From Cryptomeria japonica (lineage: Eukaryota > Streptophyta > Pinopsida > Cupressales > Cupressaceae): 64,000 nucleotides of DNA. The notes under the pieces are model-generated. The model worked only from the letters and a program-made list of their open reading frames with translations, was not told the DNA's origin and made no database searches. Positions 10,624 to 23,401 of this stretch are shown in pieces. Each line of letters opens with the position of its first letter. Positions within the stretch are counted from its first letter, which is position 1. The DNA lies in NCBI RefSeq assembly GCF_030272615.1, contig NC_081413.1:554799136-554863135 (forward strand). Reading direction: 5' to 3'. A program made the position numbers and the translations under genes.

Positions 10624-13600
10624 TCAGCCAATCTCATACCCATCTAAGTCCTTAGCAAGAATCTTTAGCAGGTCTTGACAATAATCTAGGGAAAGATGAT
10701 CCCACCCTTCAAATTTCCAATCACTACCATGTTTCGAGGCCCACTTGGCCAAACAATTTGCTGCTTTATTCCACTCATGAGGAATATGGATGAAAGACAC
10801 CTGCTCCATAACCGAGCTAACATGAAGAATTTGACAAACAATATCTGCCAACTGCCAATGCACCCCACTCACCTTCTACTCTGTCAACAAGTTCACCATA
10901 ATTTGTGAGTCTGAATCATAGATAACCTTTCTGCGACCCAACTCCCAGGCATGCTCCAAGGCATAGAGAATAGAAAATCCCTCCATAAAATTATTAGAAT
11001 GCCACCCTTTATGAACCGAAATAAGAGGACCACCTCCCCCATACAATTCCTAGCAACACCACCAATCCCAGCAGGGCCTGGGTTACCCCTAGAGGAGCCA
11101 TCGGTATTAATTTTGATAATCTCTTCCTGAGGAGGTATCGATCCTCCCATCCTTTGAACCTTCTTCAAAGAACGTCTACCTCTCCTGACACAAGCTGAGG
11201 TAGGGAATAGTTCTTGTAGCCCCAACCTGCTCACAATATTCACCTCGTCTTATTTTAGAGGAAAATGCACCTTACATTTAGCTTCCACCGTCTCCCTGAT
11301 CAAAACTATGATTCTAATCCACACCTACTGAACTATCAGTCTGACCTCACGAAAGATCCTCTTGTTCCTCTCGAGCCAGATCTGCCACAAAATGAAGATG
11401 GGCCCAATGTACTGGATAGTCTAGAGAAAGGAGGAGAAGATAGGAGGTTTGCCCAAGATGCTCCAAAACTCCACTAGTGAATCCACGTGAACACAAGGAT
11501 GCTTCCACACCCCCCACCAATAGTGCCAAATAAGCATAGAGAAGGGGCATTTGAAAAATAGGTGTGAGGAGTCTTCCTCCTTATTACCGCACAAGGCACA
11601 AATGGAAGGCCCTAAAAATCCTCGCTTGTAGATATTGTCCCATGTTAGGCATCTGTTCAAGGCCAAAGTCTAGGCAAAACAGTTACACTTTGGCCAAGAA
11701 AGATTATTCCATACCTGTTTCCACTAAGGCACCTCTCTTCCCTCAAGTCTTCGGTTCAACAATACCCGATATCCACTAGCAACATTAAAGACTCCCTTAG
11801 GATTCAGGAGCCAAGCAAGTCCATTCCTACCCTTGAGAGAACTACATAGTCTATTCGCCAGAATGCCATACAACTTCGCACACTCTTCCTCCATCCCAGC
11901 AACCAGCCACTCATTAGGGGCCTTCCACCACTCCATCTCCAGCTACCCACACCTATACATAGCCTTGAAGTCACTCACCCTAGACCACCCCACCTCCAAA
12001 AACCTCTGGCAGAGAGTCCCAAGGTTGGGAAACTGATCCAGGATGGGTGGGATAACCATCCCAAGAGTCATTCTAGAATAGGACCTCTTCCCCCCTCCTG
12101 CAAATCCAAAAGAGACATTCCTTAATAAGAGAGGCCCCCTTCTTAAGAGTACTCCAAATCGTTGAACCTTTACCATCAAGTGGATATCTTGGAATTTCTT
12201 CCATCAGGATCCTGTGCATATATTTGTAGGCCAAAATCCTAGCCCAGCCATGATCCTGCTCAACACACCACCTCTAGTACAATTTAGCCGCCAGAGCCTC
12301 CCCAAATAAAATAGACTACCTTAAACCAAGCCCCTTGGACTACTTCTTGCTACACACCACCTCCCAATTAACAAGACTCCATTTGGAGGAGGAGAGGCTA
12401 CTTGCCCATAAGTATTGCCTAACTAGAGAGTCCAATCCCTTCAAGAACCACTTAGGAGCCACTTGAAGCATACATCAATAAGTCGGAAGAGCCTGAACCA
12501 CCAACTGAATCAGTTGAACCCTCCTAGCAAAGGATAACCATCTATTAGTCCAGTGATCAACCTTCGTGTGAAATTTATCCAAGATGCCCTGCCAGGAATC
12601 CTTAGGAGGGTTACCAGGAGAAATAGGAATACCCAAATAAGTCAAGGGCAAACAAACCACTTGGAATCTCAGGATAAGAGAAATCCTCCTTTGAATAGGG
12701 CCTAGAGTGTTAAAAAAGAGGATAGAAGATTTATCCTCATTAATCATCTGGCCCAAAGTTGTAAGATAAACATCCAAAACCTTTCTCAGATTAGTTGCCT
12801 CTCTGATATGAGCAAGACCCATTAGAGCCGTGTCATCAACAAACTGCAAGTGAGACTGTGGTTGCAAGTCATTACCCCAACTCCATCCTTGAATAAATCC
12901 CCGACCCACATTATGTTTAATCAACCTCCCCAGGCCCTCAGCCAAAAGAATGAATAGGTATGGGGATAGTGGGTCCCCCTGGCGAAGACCCCTAGATGCA
13001 TCGAACAACTCAGTATGATCACCATTGATTAGCATCGAGAAAGATGTATACATCACACAAGTCATTACCCATTGGATCCATTCGTCAGCAAAGCCAAACG
13101 CCCTGAGAATCTTCTGAAGGAAGGACCAATGAACTCTATCATAAGCCTTAGCCATATCCAACTTAATGAACATATCTTTTTCCTTGGAAATTGTCATAGA
13201 GTGAATAGTCTCCGTAGCTATGACCACCTCGTCTAAGATTTGGTGCCCTTCCACAAACCCACTCTGCTCCTCAGAGATAACATCCCCTAAACACTTTTTC
13301 AACCTATCTGCTATTAGCTTAGAGATAATCTTATAAATCATATTGCAAAGAGAGATGGGTCAGAATTGGCCTAACCGGTCAGCCCCATCACACTTGGGGA
13401 TGAGTATGATGAAAGTTGCATTCAACGCCCAAAGCATCTGCTTATTCCTCTGGGACTCTTGAATTAGTTCCCATAAGTCCAGTTTGATAATATCCCAGAA
13501 CTCTTGAAAGAATTAAACCGGGAACCCATCCGGGCCAAGGGCCTTTCCCTTTCTCATGTGAAAAACAATCCTCTCTAGTTCCTCCAAAGAAATGGGACCT

Positions 13601-14928
13601 ATAAGCTGCTCATTCATCTCCCTAGTAACTAGAGAAGGGATGCAATCAAGAACTTGATTCTCCTCCATCGATTCTCCCTGAGACTCCTCAATTAAGAGAG
13701 TCCAAAAATAAAGTAAAGACTCCATAGAAATCTCCTATAATGATAAAAGCTGCTCACCTCTATCATTAACCAGAACCGAAATTGGATTTCCATGTCTTCT
13801 AGCTTTCACCGAATTGAAGAAGAAAGAAGTGTTCTTATCACCCTCTTGAAGCCAATCAATACGGGCTCTTTGTTTCCAAAATATTTCCTCCCTAAGCTCC
13901 CATTCCTCTAGAGCCTTTACAACCCTGTCTTCCTCCCTAAGCAAGGCTCCAGACAAACCATGCTCTCTGATGTCATTGGTGAATGCATTCAACACATCCT
14001 GAGTAGCTTTCTTAGCATGGAAAATATTTCTGAAACCCCGACGGTTCCACTTTTTAAGCTAAAACTTAGAAAATTATAATTGCTTGGCAAAAGTATACAT
14101 AGCAGTGTTGAAGGCCGCCCTCCCTTGTCTCTACCAATTTGCAACAAGAGTCTACAAAGTAGGATCTCGAAGCCACATAAGTTGGAATTTGAAATAAGGA
14201 GAGCGAGCGACCTGAGAAGAAGAAGAGAACAACTTGATGGACCAATGATTGGATCCTCTCTAGTCTAGAATCTCTAAGCTAGTAGACCACTCCCCACCAA
14301 TCCAAAAACTAGAAACCAGAAAATGATCCAACCTTTCCGCAATCCAATACTCCCCTATCCTCCTATTGTTCCAAGTGAATAACCCATTACAAGGCTTAAT
14401 GTCAACTAAATGCATCGAAGCTATATTATCTCGAAAAAGGAAGGACGAAGGTTCTAACCGCATAACACCCCCCTTCTTCTCACTCAGCTCAAGGATGGCA
14501 TTGAAATCACCTGCCATAATCCAAGGATGCAAAGGGACCAACCTCTGCATACTAGAGATATGGGCCCATAAATTCTACTTACCCTAAAGATTAGTGGGGG
14601 CATAGATGTTAGTAACCAAGATATATTCCCTAGTCTCAAGACTAGAGACAACCCTGGATAACGAAGATCTAGAGGCCACCCACCAGTCGGGATGAATCCT
14701 TAGAGGGTTCCAAAGATAGGCCACCTCTCTCGAGGAACCCATAGTACCAATACACTAACACTGGCATCTCCCCCAAATCTTTGGCACCAAATCCATCATA
14801 CTTTCCACAAAAATTTTTGTCTCCTGCAAAAAAAGGATATCAGGATCATGGCTCCTTATCAACTCCTGAACAACTTTTTGTCTAGGGCCACTATTCAAGC
14901 CCCTCACATTCCATGATAAAACAATCAT
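10624..14928 (-). pseudogene. LINE ORF2: endonuclease, reverse transcriptase, zf-RVT, RNase H
   Basis: ATG at 14928 overlaps the ORF1 stop (ATGA). Domains in order: an apurinic-type endonuclease (about 14920-14200; MAGDFNAIL and ERLDHFLVS motifs); a reverse transcriptase (about 13725-12475; YDRVHWSFL, GLRQGDPLSP and the catalytic FVDD near 12.83 kb); a zinc-binding RT-associated domain (about 11936-11421; CALCGN...H.FF.C); and a C-terminal RNase H (11243-10624; INTDGSSRGNPGPAG). Together about 1435 codons, normal for plant L1 elements. The first part is in one frame down to 12475, with several stops; a frameshift lies between 12475 and 12180 and another near 10880. It would nick the target and copy LINE RNA; this copy cannot. 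Confidence 0.9.
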
Positions 14929-16622
14929 TTAGGGGGATTGGAAAAGTGTGAATCCAGAGTCTTTACTAGCCCTGACTCAACCAAATTCTCCCCCATCAAT
15001 TTGATCTTCTCTAAGTCCTTTTTTCTTCCAGCCTTAGAACTCTTCTCTGATGATCCTTTCTTAATGTCCTTCTGGTGGAGACCCAAATGTACACCCATCT
15101 TATTAGTTTTGGCCCCAATAGGTTCCAATTTTTGACCAGAAGGAGAAACCTCCCCCCAAACCAACTCCACTGCAACACTAGGTATGGATCCCAACTGGGC
15201 TATACCTGACTGATTGATCTCCATTTGCTAGCTCCCCACAATTTGCAAGGCCTGGGTTGAGTCCCAAACTACACTATCACTTGCCAACCCTGGAGCACCC
15301 TGATCCAAAGGATTCAGCCCAAGGTTTACCTCCTGCTGGGTGAGGTCATCTAGGGCTTCAAACCTATTGAAAGTATCCTCCTCCTATCTCACTTGTAAGG
15401 GCCTCTTTTGTCCCCGATTCCTATTCTTTGTCTTAACTACGACAAAACCATCAGAATCCACAGCTTCCTCGGTCATGGCGGCTTTTCCTTTATCAACCCT
15501 ATCTGTGTTATGGGTCAGCTATTAAGATTGGTTCACCATCAGCTTATACCTAGGGCACTTGCACTACAAGTGACCATACTCATGACATAGGCGACATCGG
15601 AAAGGTAAAGTCTCATAACCTAGTTGTTGAACCCAGAAATAAGAAACCGCACACATATCAATAGCATCTGGCAAAGGCTTACTAAGATCAATCTCAACAC
15701 AGATACGAGCGAAGGTCATTACCCTTCTCCCCATGGTTTGCAAGGATGCTCCAACTGGCCTCCCAAGCACTGAAGCAAGCATTTGAAGCACATCCTCCCA
15801 ATAGCATTCCACCAGAAGTCACGGTAATCGGACCCACACTGGGACCCTATTCGGGAGTTCCTCTGAAGGGTTGAACCCTACATGCCAAGGTTTGATAAAC
15901 AATCCAACTTGGTTGTAAAAATATAGCCCCCCTTCAAAAACCCTACTTCGATCCTCCATGCAATTGAAGGTAACCATGAAGTAGTTGTTTGCCAGTAACA
16001 CGATCTCCATCTCCCCTTCTGGAGCCCAAGTTCTCTAAGCCCAGTTTTCCAAAAACTGCAGAGAGACCCTCATCCCCAAAAATTTGCAGTATAATGAATG
16101 TTTGGAAAAGTAATCAACATCTTCCGCTATCATCTCTGGAGGAATACTCACCCTAGGTCTCTCGCTACACTTCTCTAGGCAGCCATTAATCTTCAAAATT
16201 CATGAACCTCTAGTGTTTCCAGCCCCGGACTCTAAGGAAAAAAGGTTATTATCATAGGTCTTTAAATTATGGGATGGAGGTTTCAAACCCCCTGTAGCCT
16301 GAAGCTCCATATTGTGAGGCGCCTTCGAGGCCTCCCCACCAAATCTATGCAACTCACTGCTCAGAGAGGCCACCCTCCAAAGGGAGCTGGCCAAAGACTC
16401 TGAACCCTGCATACAGCAAACACCCTAACCACACCACATAGCTTGAGCCTCCCCCAACCCTACCACATACGCAGACTGCAGATCCATAGGGACCCTGAGC
16501 CCCTGCCCCCTGCAGTACCTACCACCCCTCGCAGCCACCACACCACCTTCCCCCACAGCCCCGATGCCACTCCTTCCTACAACAACACCCCATCCACAGC
16601 CTCCACCCTCACATGGTCGCAC
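14925..16622 (-). pseudogene. LINE ORF1: DUF4283-like domain plus CCHC knuckle
   Basis: One frame runs from about 16622 to the TGA at 14925-14927 with no frameshift but several in-frame stops (near 16422, 16200, 15819 and 15564). The middle (16010-15564) reads NYFMVTFNCMEDRSRVFEGG..., then WVRLP and YWEDVLQMLASVLG, the DUF4283 pattern of plant LINE ORF1, followed by a knuckle-like CRLCHEYGHL. The C-terminal third is Lys/Ser-rich. At least one stop (15819) fits CGA to TGA. The protein would bind LINE RNA. The true start is uncertain because the N-terminus is Gly-rich and poorly defined. Confidence 0.8.
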
Positions 16623-17399
16623 CAGCCAACAAACTTGCCTACGAGATAGGGCTGTGATGCCCTAGCCCGCACTCAACTCCCATCACACATAGCGCTGCCA
16701 TCCAAATTTTTCCAATCCAACCCATAACTTCCATCGTGTCTGATAACTAAATATTGATTGGGGATTATATTATTTTGGTTTGATAAGTGGATGGTTAGCT
16801 TTGTATGGAAAGATTGATTCTCTTCTGTAATTTGTTATTATGACTTTTCTCTATGAAATTCTCATGAGTGTGTTTTCCAGAAATGTTAATTCTCTAAAAT
16901 GTTGTTAAAACGAAAAAAATGGATCATGTGCATATGTATGATGATGTTTCCAGTGTGTTTTAAGAGTGTTTCATATATCTATTTGTGTATTGTTGTCTTG
17001 TGAACTCCTACTTGAGATAGAAGTTGTTTTCTCTGATTTGAGTGTGTCTGTTGCATTGTAAGAGCTCTTGAAGCTTACAGTGAGTATCCATGTCATGGCC
17101 AGGAATTTTTAATCTTTTTGTTGGATTATTGGAGTGTTTGGAAATGTTTTGGTTCAATTATTTTGGCCTTTGGATAGATTAGTTTCTCTCCTTTTCTCTT
17201 TGAATCTAAAATGCAATTTAAGCCAAAACGCTTACCCACTGAGTAGAAAACTCTTTCTTGAGAGTTGTATTTGATGCATAATCCATGTGTACACCCTTTT
17301 TGATGCTTATCCAACCTCCAGGTCATTCCCTTGGGGTCGTTTTTGCCTTCTGAGTCAATCTGGGCAATTACTTTACCTTCAGGATCCCTCAAACTTGGG

Positions 17400-17720
17400 A
17401 TTTTGCACACTTTACCGGAAACACCACCAAATAAACCAGAAATACCACCAAATAAACCAAGAACACCACCCTACATACCAGGAATTCCATGGTTTAGACC
17501 CTAAGAGTAGACAAACTGACCACAAGAGCTAACCTATAGATTGAGAATGCTGACCTGTAGATCGAAAATACTGACAAATGGACCAGAAATGCTATGCAAT
17601 CAACCAAACATGCTATGCTATGTACCAAAAAAACTATGCTATATCCCAAAAATGCTATGCTATATCCCAAAAACACTACCCTACAAACGATGAACGCCAC
17701 TGTCCATACCAAGAGAGCTA
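17400..17720. repeat. Degenerate minisatellite in the LARD 5' LTR
   Basis: About a dozen degenerate units of roughly 20-24 bp built on ACCAnAAAnnCTATGCTAT and ACACCACCAAATAAACC. The corresponding stretch in the 3' LTR (about 41755-41975) is visibly shorter, so copy number changed after insertion. The repeat produces a spurious minus-strand frame rich in FLGYSIAF-like repeats. Confidence 0.65.
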
Positions 17721-18198
17721 AATTGCTCCAGAAGGCCAAGAAAGGTCAATTTTAGTGTTGTAAACTCCTAGTATGGATGGTGTGACTTCCCAGAGGCATG
17801 TGAAGTCTGCGTTGAGAAATTTCAATTGGTTCATTATTTTATATAATTTTTCATGATGTATCTTGTGTTCCGGTAAGTGGGATCATGCCCTACCGTTGAG
17901 GAATTTTCTTATTCAGAAGTTGCTCCAGCAAGAGGTTGTTGCCTTGTTGTTTGAGGGTTGCTTATATGGCTCCAGTGGGATGTTTTGTACCTCGTTATTG
18001 AGTATTTGTAGTAGTTTATTAAGTGCTCATGTTTCATGTTCTTGCTTTGGTACTATGCCTATGATGCATTGATGAAGGCCCTATGCTTGTGATTGTCCAT
18101 ATGTATTCCCTATGTACGATACATTATCAATGATATTATGTGATCTTGAAGGCCTTCTTGTGAACATTCTTTCATCTATTGTGATGTCATTTTATGTG

Positions 18199-19352
18199 TG
18201 TATACACATAAAAATTGGCTATGAGCAATTAAATAAATATTTTTTATTTATTTAATATTTATTCTTCTATTGAATAATTAATTTGAAAAGACTAATTTAT
18301 TTATTTCATTTTGTGCTTTCTATTAATTAATTTAATTGAAATATTTTATTAATTAATTCATATATCCTATTCGTCTAATTAATTAAATATCTAAATATTT
18401 AATTATTCTTTTAATCGGTTAATTAAATATCTAATATTTAATTATTCCTCCAATCATTTGAATATCTAATATTTAATGATTATTCTTCTATCCTATAGTC
18501 TCAAATATTAAATAATTTCTTTAAATTATTTAAATCTCTTTTCCAACTCACCTTCCATCTCCACTTCATCTTCTCTTTGCCAACTCATCAATCATGTGGC
18601 TAAAGATATTAATATTTTTTAAATATTAATTCATCATTTATCTCCAACCTCCAAATTTAATGAAATATTGTGTACGTACACATATTTCTTAAAATTTCTT
18701 CTAGATTCTCTCCAACATCCCTACATCTTAGGAAGGACTTGAGTCCACTTGTCCTCTCATGCCTAAATCTTCTCAAACCATTCCTAGACTCCCTCAGTTA
18801 GCAACCCAATCAAGGTGAGATGAGTGACACTTGTCTTCTCCTTCCCCCTTTCTCTCAACCTTCACCTTTGCTCACAACCATCCAAATCTGTAGATTTGAT
18901 CATCATTGTTGATCTAGGCCACATCATCTTATCCTCTCAAAGTCTATAAATCAAGAGTTTGAGTTAAGAAAGAGTCAGTCTTCAAGTAATTTTTCAAGCT
19001 AATCATTTGTGAAAACCTATGCGTCAGTGAGTTTTAATCTTGAAGCAAATAGCATAATCATTTAGCATTGCATATCATAGTATCAGTTAACTACTAGTTA
19101 TCAGTCCATTCTTCATATGCCATCTTGGAAGCTATCAGTGCTTGTCTGAGAGCACACCATCTGCAACTAGGAACAATGGAGTTAGGACACAATGAGACAT
19201 AAATCATGAAGGTAATACTAGTGTTTTTTATTTTATAAGTATTTCATGTAGTTTCATTGGTTGAGTTTGGATTTCCTGTAGCATTTCCTTTGTATTTTAT
19301 GAAACTAACATGTTGTAGGTAGTATTTTGATGATGAAATCCAAGTCAACACA
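18199..19352 (+). repeat. E2 5' LTR
   Basis: Starts TGTATACACATAAAAATTGG, ends GTCAACACA. The first 350 bp are very AT-rich (TTAATTAAATA words). A TATAAA at 18945-18950 is the likely promoter box. Confidence 0.9.
18945..18950 (+). promoter_or_regulatory. Candidate TATA box of the E2 5' LTR
   Basis: TATAAA in CAAAGTCTATAAATCA, conserved at 30777-30782 in the 3' LTR, with about 400 bp of R/U5-like sequence downstream. Confidence 0.5.
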
Positions 19353-19380
19353 TTTTGGCACCCACCGTGGGGCTCAGAGC
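19353..19380 (+). promoter_or_regulatory. E2 primer binding site region
   Basis: Directly after the LTR comes TTTTGGCACCCACCGTGGGG. The TGGCnCCCACCGTGGGGC type of site is common behind LTRs of plant Tat-like elements. I do not assign the tRNA. Confidence 0.6.
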
Positions 19381-19429
19381 CTCGCAAATTCTTTCTAATA
19401 TCTTGTCTAATTCTCACAAAAAAAGAAAT

Positions 19430-19735
19430 TTTAACGCATTTGTAATACATTTTCACGCCTGTGTGAGTTTTGACAACCCTTTATTTGATAGGTTATCACC
19501 TTTGTCCTATAGGTTAGCACTTTTGTTTGTAAATCAACGCATTTAATCTTTAGAACAATGCTTTTGTCCTTCAGGTTAGCGCTTTTGTCAGTTTGGTTAA
19601 CGCTTTTGTCAGTGAATTCTTGCTTCTTAGTCCACAGAGTAGCGGTTTTGTATTTTAGTTTAGCGCTTTTGTCTTTTAGGTTAGCACTTTAGAGGTGAAA
19701 GACAACACATTTGTTAGGATAGCGCTTTTATTTGC
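19430..19735 (+). repeat. Degenerate GTTAGCGCTTTTGT array in the E2 leader
   Basis: About 12 degenerate units spaced roughly 20-25 bp (for example GGTTAGCGCTTTTGTC, GGTTAACGCTTTTGTC, GGTTAGCACTTTTG). The core AGCGCT is a palindrome. It starts about 80 bp inside the 5' LTR. A few further units lie at 20815-20880. The reverse-complement array is at 29240-29530, upstream of the antisense PMD gene. Confidence 0.8.
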
Positions 19736-19739
19736 AACT

Positions 19740-21566
19740 AACATAATTTTCTTGCAGGTCCGAATGTTCAAAAACTTAAAATTTTCAAACTATTGACATG
19801 TATGTGCAGGATTATTTTTAAAGCAAATTACATGTATTTCCTCACCTAGTTAATTAAGAGTTCTATTTTGGAAAGTAACACATCATGTCATGCTCATTTA
19901 GCTTAACTAAAGGGATAAATTAATAGCATGCAACTTGCATTTTGAGTGACTTCTTTAAAGTAGTTGCACATAGATTTTAGAAGGCTAAAATGAACTTGTG
20001 TTTTCCGTGCTTGATGAAGTAGTAGGTAAGTATGCTCTCACTCTCATACGGTGATCAGAAAACCAGACCTACTTTCTTTTATGTATAACCTTTATAGGGC
20101 CTGCCTTCCCGAGCTACCTTGAGGGGGCCAGTGAGAGGGGAACGACCCAAAGTGGAAACGGGCTAATACCGAGTCCTTCCAATCCACTCTAAATAAATTG
20201 TGTTTGTAACGATAGTCACAAGCAACATGTGACGATAAGTTCATACCAAGACTATGTTTCCCCATAAACCCTATGGAGCATAACCTCTATAGGTTAGGAA
20301 CCTTCTGTATTTACAAAGCTAAAAGTGTTGCATGTATGGCCACATGACCGGAAGCCTTTACTAAAAACCACTTGTACTAGTTGCCAAAATCCATCTAATT
20401 GTTGGCGCAGGAGGTTGGACCTCTGAAGCGACTCACACACATACGATTCTTAGTAGAGATATAAAGTTTACCATGGGTAGTTTTCATGGAAACTAGTTCT
20501 TGGCTACCTCGAAGAAGTGAGTGCCGAGGGTGGAGCCAGTGGGGTCAATCATCTAAATATCCGCTTTGAATAGCGTAGCCTTGGGGGAAACCCCATGTGA
20601 GATTCAACAATTACTGTCTTAGTCTGCCATAGTATTTGTACTTGCTTATGTATTTTGTTTTTCAAAAACATTGTGTCTTCTATGTCTATGACATGTTCAA
20701 AGTGGTAAAAATTTGAAGAAAATCATCATCTAAAAAATGAACAAAAATCCAACAACTTGTTGAAAGATTTGAGAAAAATCCTTGAAACATAATCAGAATA
20801 GCACTTTCAAGCAACGAAATAGTGCTTTTATCCCATAAGTTAACACTCTTTACCACAAGAGTTAGCACAAAGGCTTTTTCACATCTAAAAAGCATATCAA
20901 ACCAAAATTTCAACATCAGTATCAAAACACTTCTTGAGTAGATTTGTCTCTAAACTATCACATTTTCAAACTAGTTCAATAACTAGGTTAATAATCCGAT
21001 AGGCTATTTCCAAAAGGTTTCCATAAGCATAAACATTCAACAAGCTATTGATTCAAACATTTTAAGTGCAAAAATCAACATCATTGTCAAGCTTCTCATT
21101 GGGATATATCAAATCCTTTATCATGAAGCTTGATAAATTCATCTTGTGTTCATTATCTTGGATATATCTTTCCTATTTTGAACCTAGGTCATATCAAAAT
21201 AAGAATTGCACCAACTTTGGAATCAAATAAACTTGTAAACTATTAGATGCTTATATGAATTTTAAGTATCACCTTAAGAAAATAAAACCTAGTTATAAAG
21301 CTACTCAGAAAAGAATAAGATTCTTGTATATCAATCGCAAGATCTTATTAAAACATAGGACATTCCTACACCATTTTTGTCACTATTTACGTTGTTGTGG
21401 GACAGAGTTTGATGGAGAAATTTAGTAAGGATGTTCTTTTCAACAAAGAGACGTTTTATCACAATGAACAAATAATAGTGGTAAAATCAACAAACCATAT
21501 CTTCCTAAACCAATAATCACCTATTGAATGGTCCTTTGGAAACTTCAAAATTTTTGAAACAATCAC
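19740..21566 (+). other. E2 untranslated leader
   Basis: About 1.8 kb without a sustained frame between the repeat array and gag. The part from about 20040 to 20610 is GC-richer than its surroundings and contains short inverted pairs such as TTGGGGGAAACCCCA, suggesting RNA structure or packaging signals; this is inference. The rest is AT-rich. Confidence 0.45.
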
Positions 21567-22111
21567 ATGCCAATTTGGACTAGAGCTCAATACGAACAAA
21601 TTAGAAAACAACAAAAACAAATGGAGGAAGAAGATAATCCGATGTTAAAATTTTTTGGGTATACGTCTATTGATGAAGAAGCGGTCAATAACACCATTAG
21701 AGAACTTGAGCAAGATTTCAAATTTGATAGACTAATGGAAAAATTATTGGCAAAGCAAAAGGAGAAATATCTTTTGATGTTGTCAAAATCAGGAGCTAAA
21801 TTGCCACAAGACTTTAACATGGAAAGCTTGAAACAAGATGTGGAGGCAAGTAACACCCAAAACACAGATGATCCAAATAAAGAAATTCATGAAGAGACAA
21901 GAAAATAATGTGATGACACAAGAAGAGAGCATAGTGATAAAATAACTTACGAACAAATAAGATGAAACTATATGGATAATCCATTGTTAAATCTCACTCA
22001 AGAAATGCAAACTCTACAACAATAGATACAAGATATGCAAAATGGAACAAGTTCCAAGAAGTATTCATTGGAAGATATCTGCCCATATCCTTTTGATCCG
22101 AGCATACCTAC
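21567..22111 (+). pseudogene. gag: E2 gag N-terminal fragment
   Basis: The open frame 21567-21908 (113 residues, starting MPIWTRAQYEQIRKQQ) is Gln/Glu/Lys-rich and probably helical. After stops near 21906, 21960 and 22023 the frame goes on to SSKKYSLEDICPYPFDPSIP, which matches E1 gag (KRKSYSFEEFYPYPYDPSM) just ahead of the capsid domain. At that point the sequence jumps directly into integrase. The capsid and nucleocapsid parts of gag, and all of PR, RT and RNase H, are deleted. Confidence 0.7.
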
Positions 22112-23401
22112 ATGATTTGCCATATATTGAGAACCAGTCAATCCTTATACGGCCAAACCTATCAGTACTTAAAAGAGAATATCCTTCCTCTTGACCTATC
22201 CTGCAATCAAAGAAGAAACTTTATCCGTCAGTCATCTCTCTATACTGTTATTGCCAATACCTTATATAGACGAGGTCTAGATAGCACTTTATTGAGATGT
22301 CTTGAACAAGAAGAATTTGAAAAAGTTCTTAATGAAGTTCACGTAGGTATTTGTGGCACACACTCAAGTGGATTAACACTAACTAAGAGACTTCTTCGTA
22401 TAGGTTACTATTGGCCTACTATGGAGAGAGATTCATTCACATATGCCAATAAATGCAAACAATGTCAGATCCATGGGAATCTCATTCACGCACCAACACA
22501 AGAATTGTATCTTATGGCCGGATCATGGCCATTTTCTCAATGGGGCCTTGATTTGGTAGGAAAGATAAATCCTTCATCCTCTAATGGACATAAGTTCATT
22601 CTAACTGCTACTGAATATTTCACTAAATGGATTGAAGCATTACCTCTGACAAAAGTGACATGAAAACAAATATCATCATTTATCTTGAATTTTATAATCT
22701 GTCGCTATGGAGTTCCTATGACAATTATCACTGATAATGGAAGACCATTTAAGAATCAAGATGTGAAGGAGCTATGTGAAAAAATTCATATCCAACATAG
22801 GTTTTCTACTCCATATTATCGACAAGGAAATGGTCAAGCTAAGGCATCAAACAAAACTATCTTGAAAATCTTGAAGAAAACAGTCAATGAAGCTGGAAAA
22901 GATTGACACATTTAGCTAAATCCTGCTCTTTGGGCATATTGAACCAGCATCCACACACCAATGGGGGCAACTCCATATTTCTTAGTCTATGGATCAAAAG
23001 CCATATTACCCATAGAAGTAGAGATACCTTCTCTATGGGTTTCCTTGAAAGGTCTTATACCAGAGGAAGAACAACGAGTCTCTAGACTCCAAGAACTTGA
23101 GCTGATCTAGGAACGTTGCCAAAATGCAACAGATCATTTGAAAGTATATCAATAGAGAATGGCAAGAATTTATAATCACAGAGTCAAGCCACACATTTTT
23201 CAGATTGGAGATATAGTTCTAAGGGAGAATCCAAGAAATTAGCAAGACTGAGAAAAGAAGGGTAAATTTGAACCAAATTGGCTAGGACCTTTTGTCATAG
23301 TAGCAGCATATGGCTCAGGAGCATACAAGTTATCTACCCCTGAAGGTGATTGGTTTGATGAACCTATCAATTCTATTCATCTCAAGAAGTTCTATGCTTG
23401 A
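22112..23401 (+). pseudogene. pol: E2 integrase (Ty3/gypsy), decayed
   Basis: Starts in the region before the zinc finger (NQRRNFIRQSSLY). The H2C2 finger is readable: H..HVGICGTHSSG... with KCKQCQ. The catalytic core has WGLDLVGKI (first Asp) and TDNGRPFKNQDVKELC (second Asp), and the Glu region is around GNGQAKASNKT, where the Glu position appears substituted. A chromodomain-free C-terminus (NWLGPFVIVAAYGSGAY ... HLKKFYA) ends at the TGA at 23399-23401. Stops lie near 22663 and 22905 and in the C-terminal part, with a frame change around 22900. It aligns well with E1 integrase (48290-49504), so the two elements belong to the same lineage. Confidence 0.85.

Larger units (their letters stand above)
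10514..16733 (-). mobile_element. Full-length L1-type LINE (6.2 kb) in the LARD 5' LTR
   Basis: Minus-strand non-LTR retrotransposon with ORF1 (16622-14925) and ORF2 (14928-10624). It is bounded by TCATGTCTGA (10504-10513) and TCGTGTCTGA (16734-16743), a 10-bp target duplication with one transition. The uninterrupted site is visible in the other LARD LTR near 41065-41095. The 3' tail on the element strand is a T-rich/C-rich TTTTTACCCCCTTTTTTC run rather than a long poly(A). Both ORFs carry nonsense mutations, so it is inactive. Confidence 0.85.

Noticed and set aside
16443-16649. Plus-strand Pro/Thr-rich frame
   Set aside because: Shadow of the Gly-rich start of LINE ORF1.
19430-19735. CRISPR-like array
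   Set aside because: Units are degenerate and overlap in spacing, without regular unique spacers, and the context is a plant retrotransposon leader.
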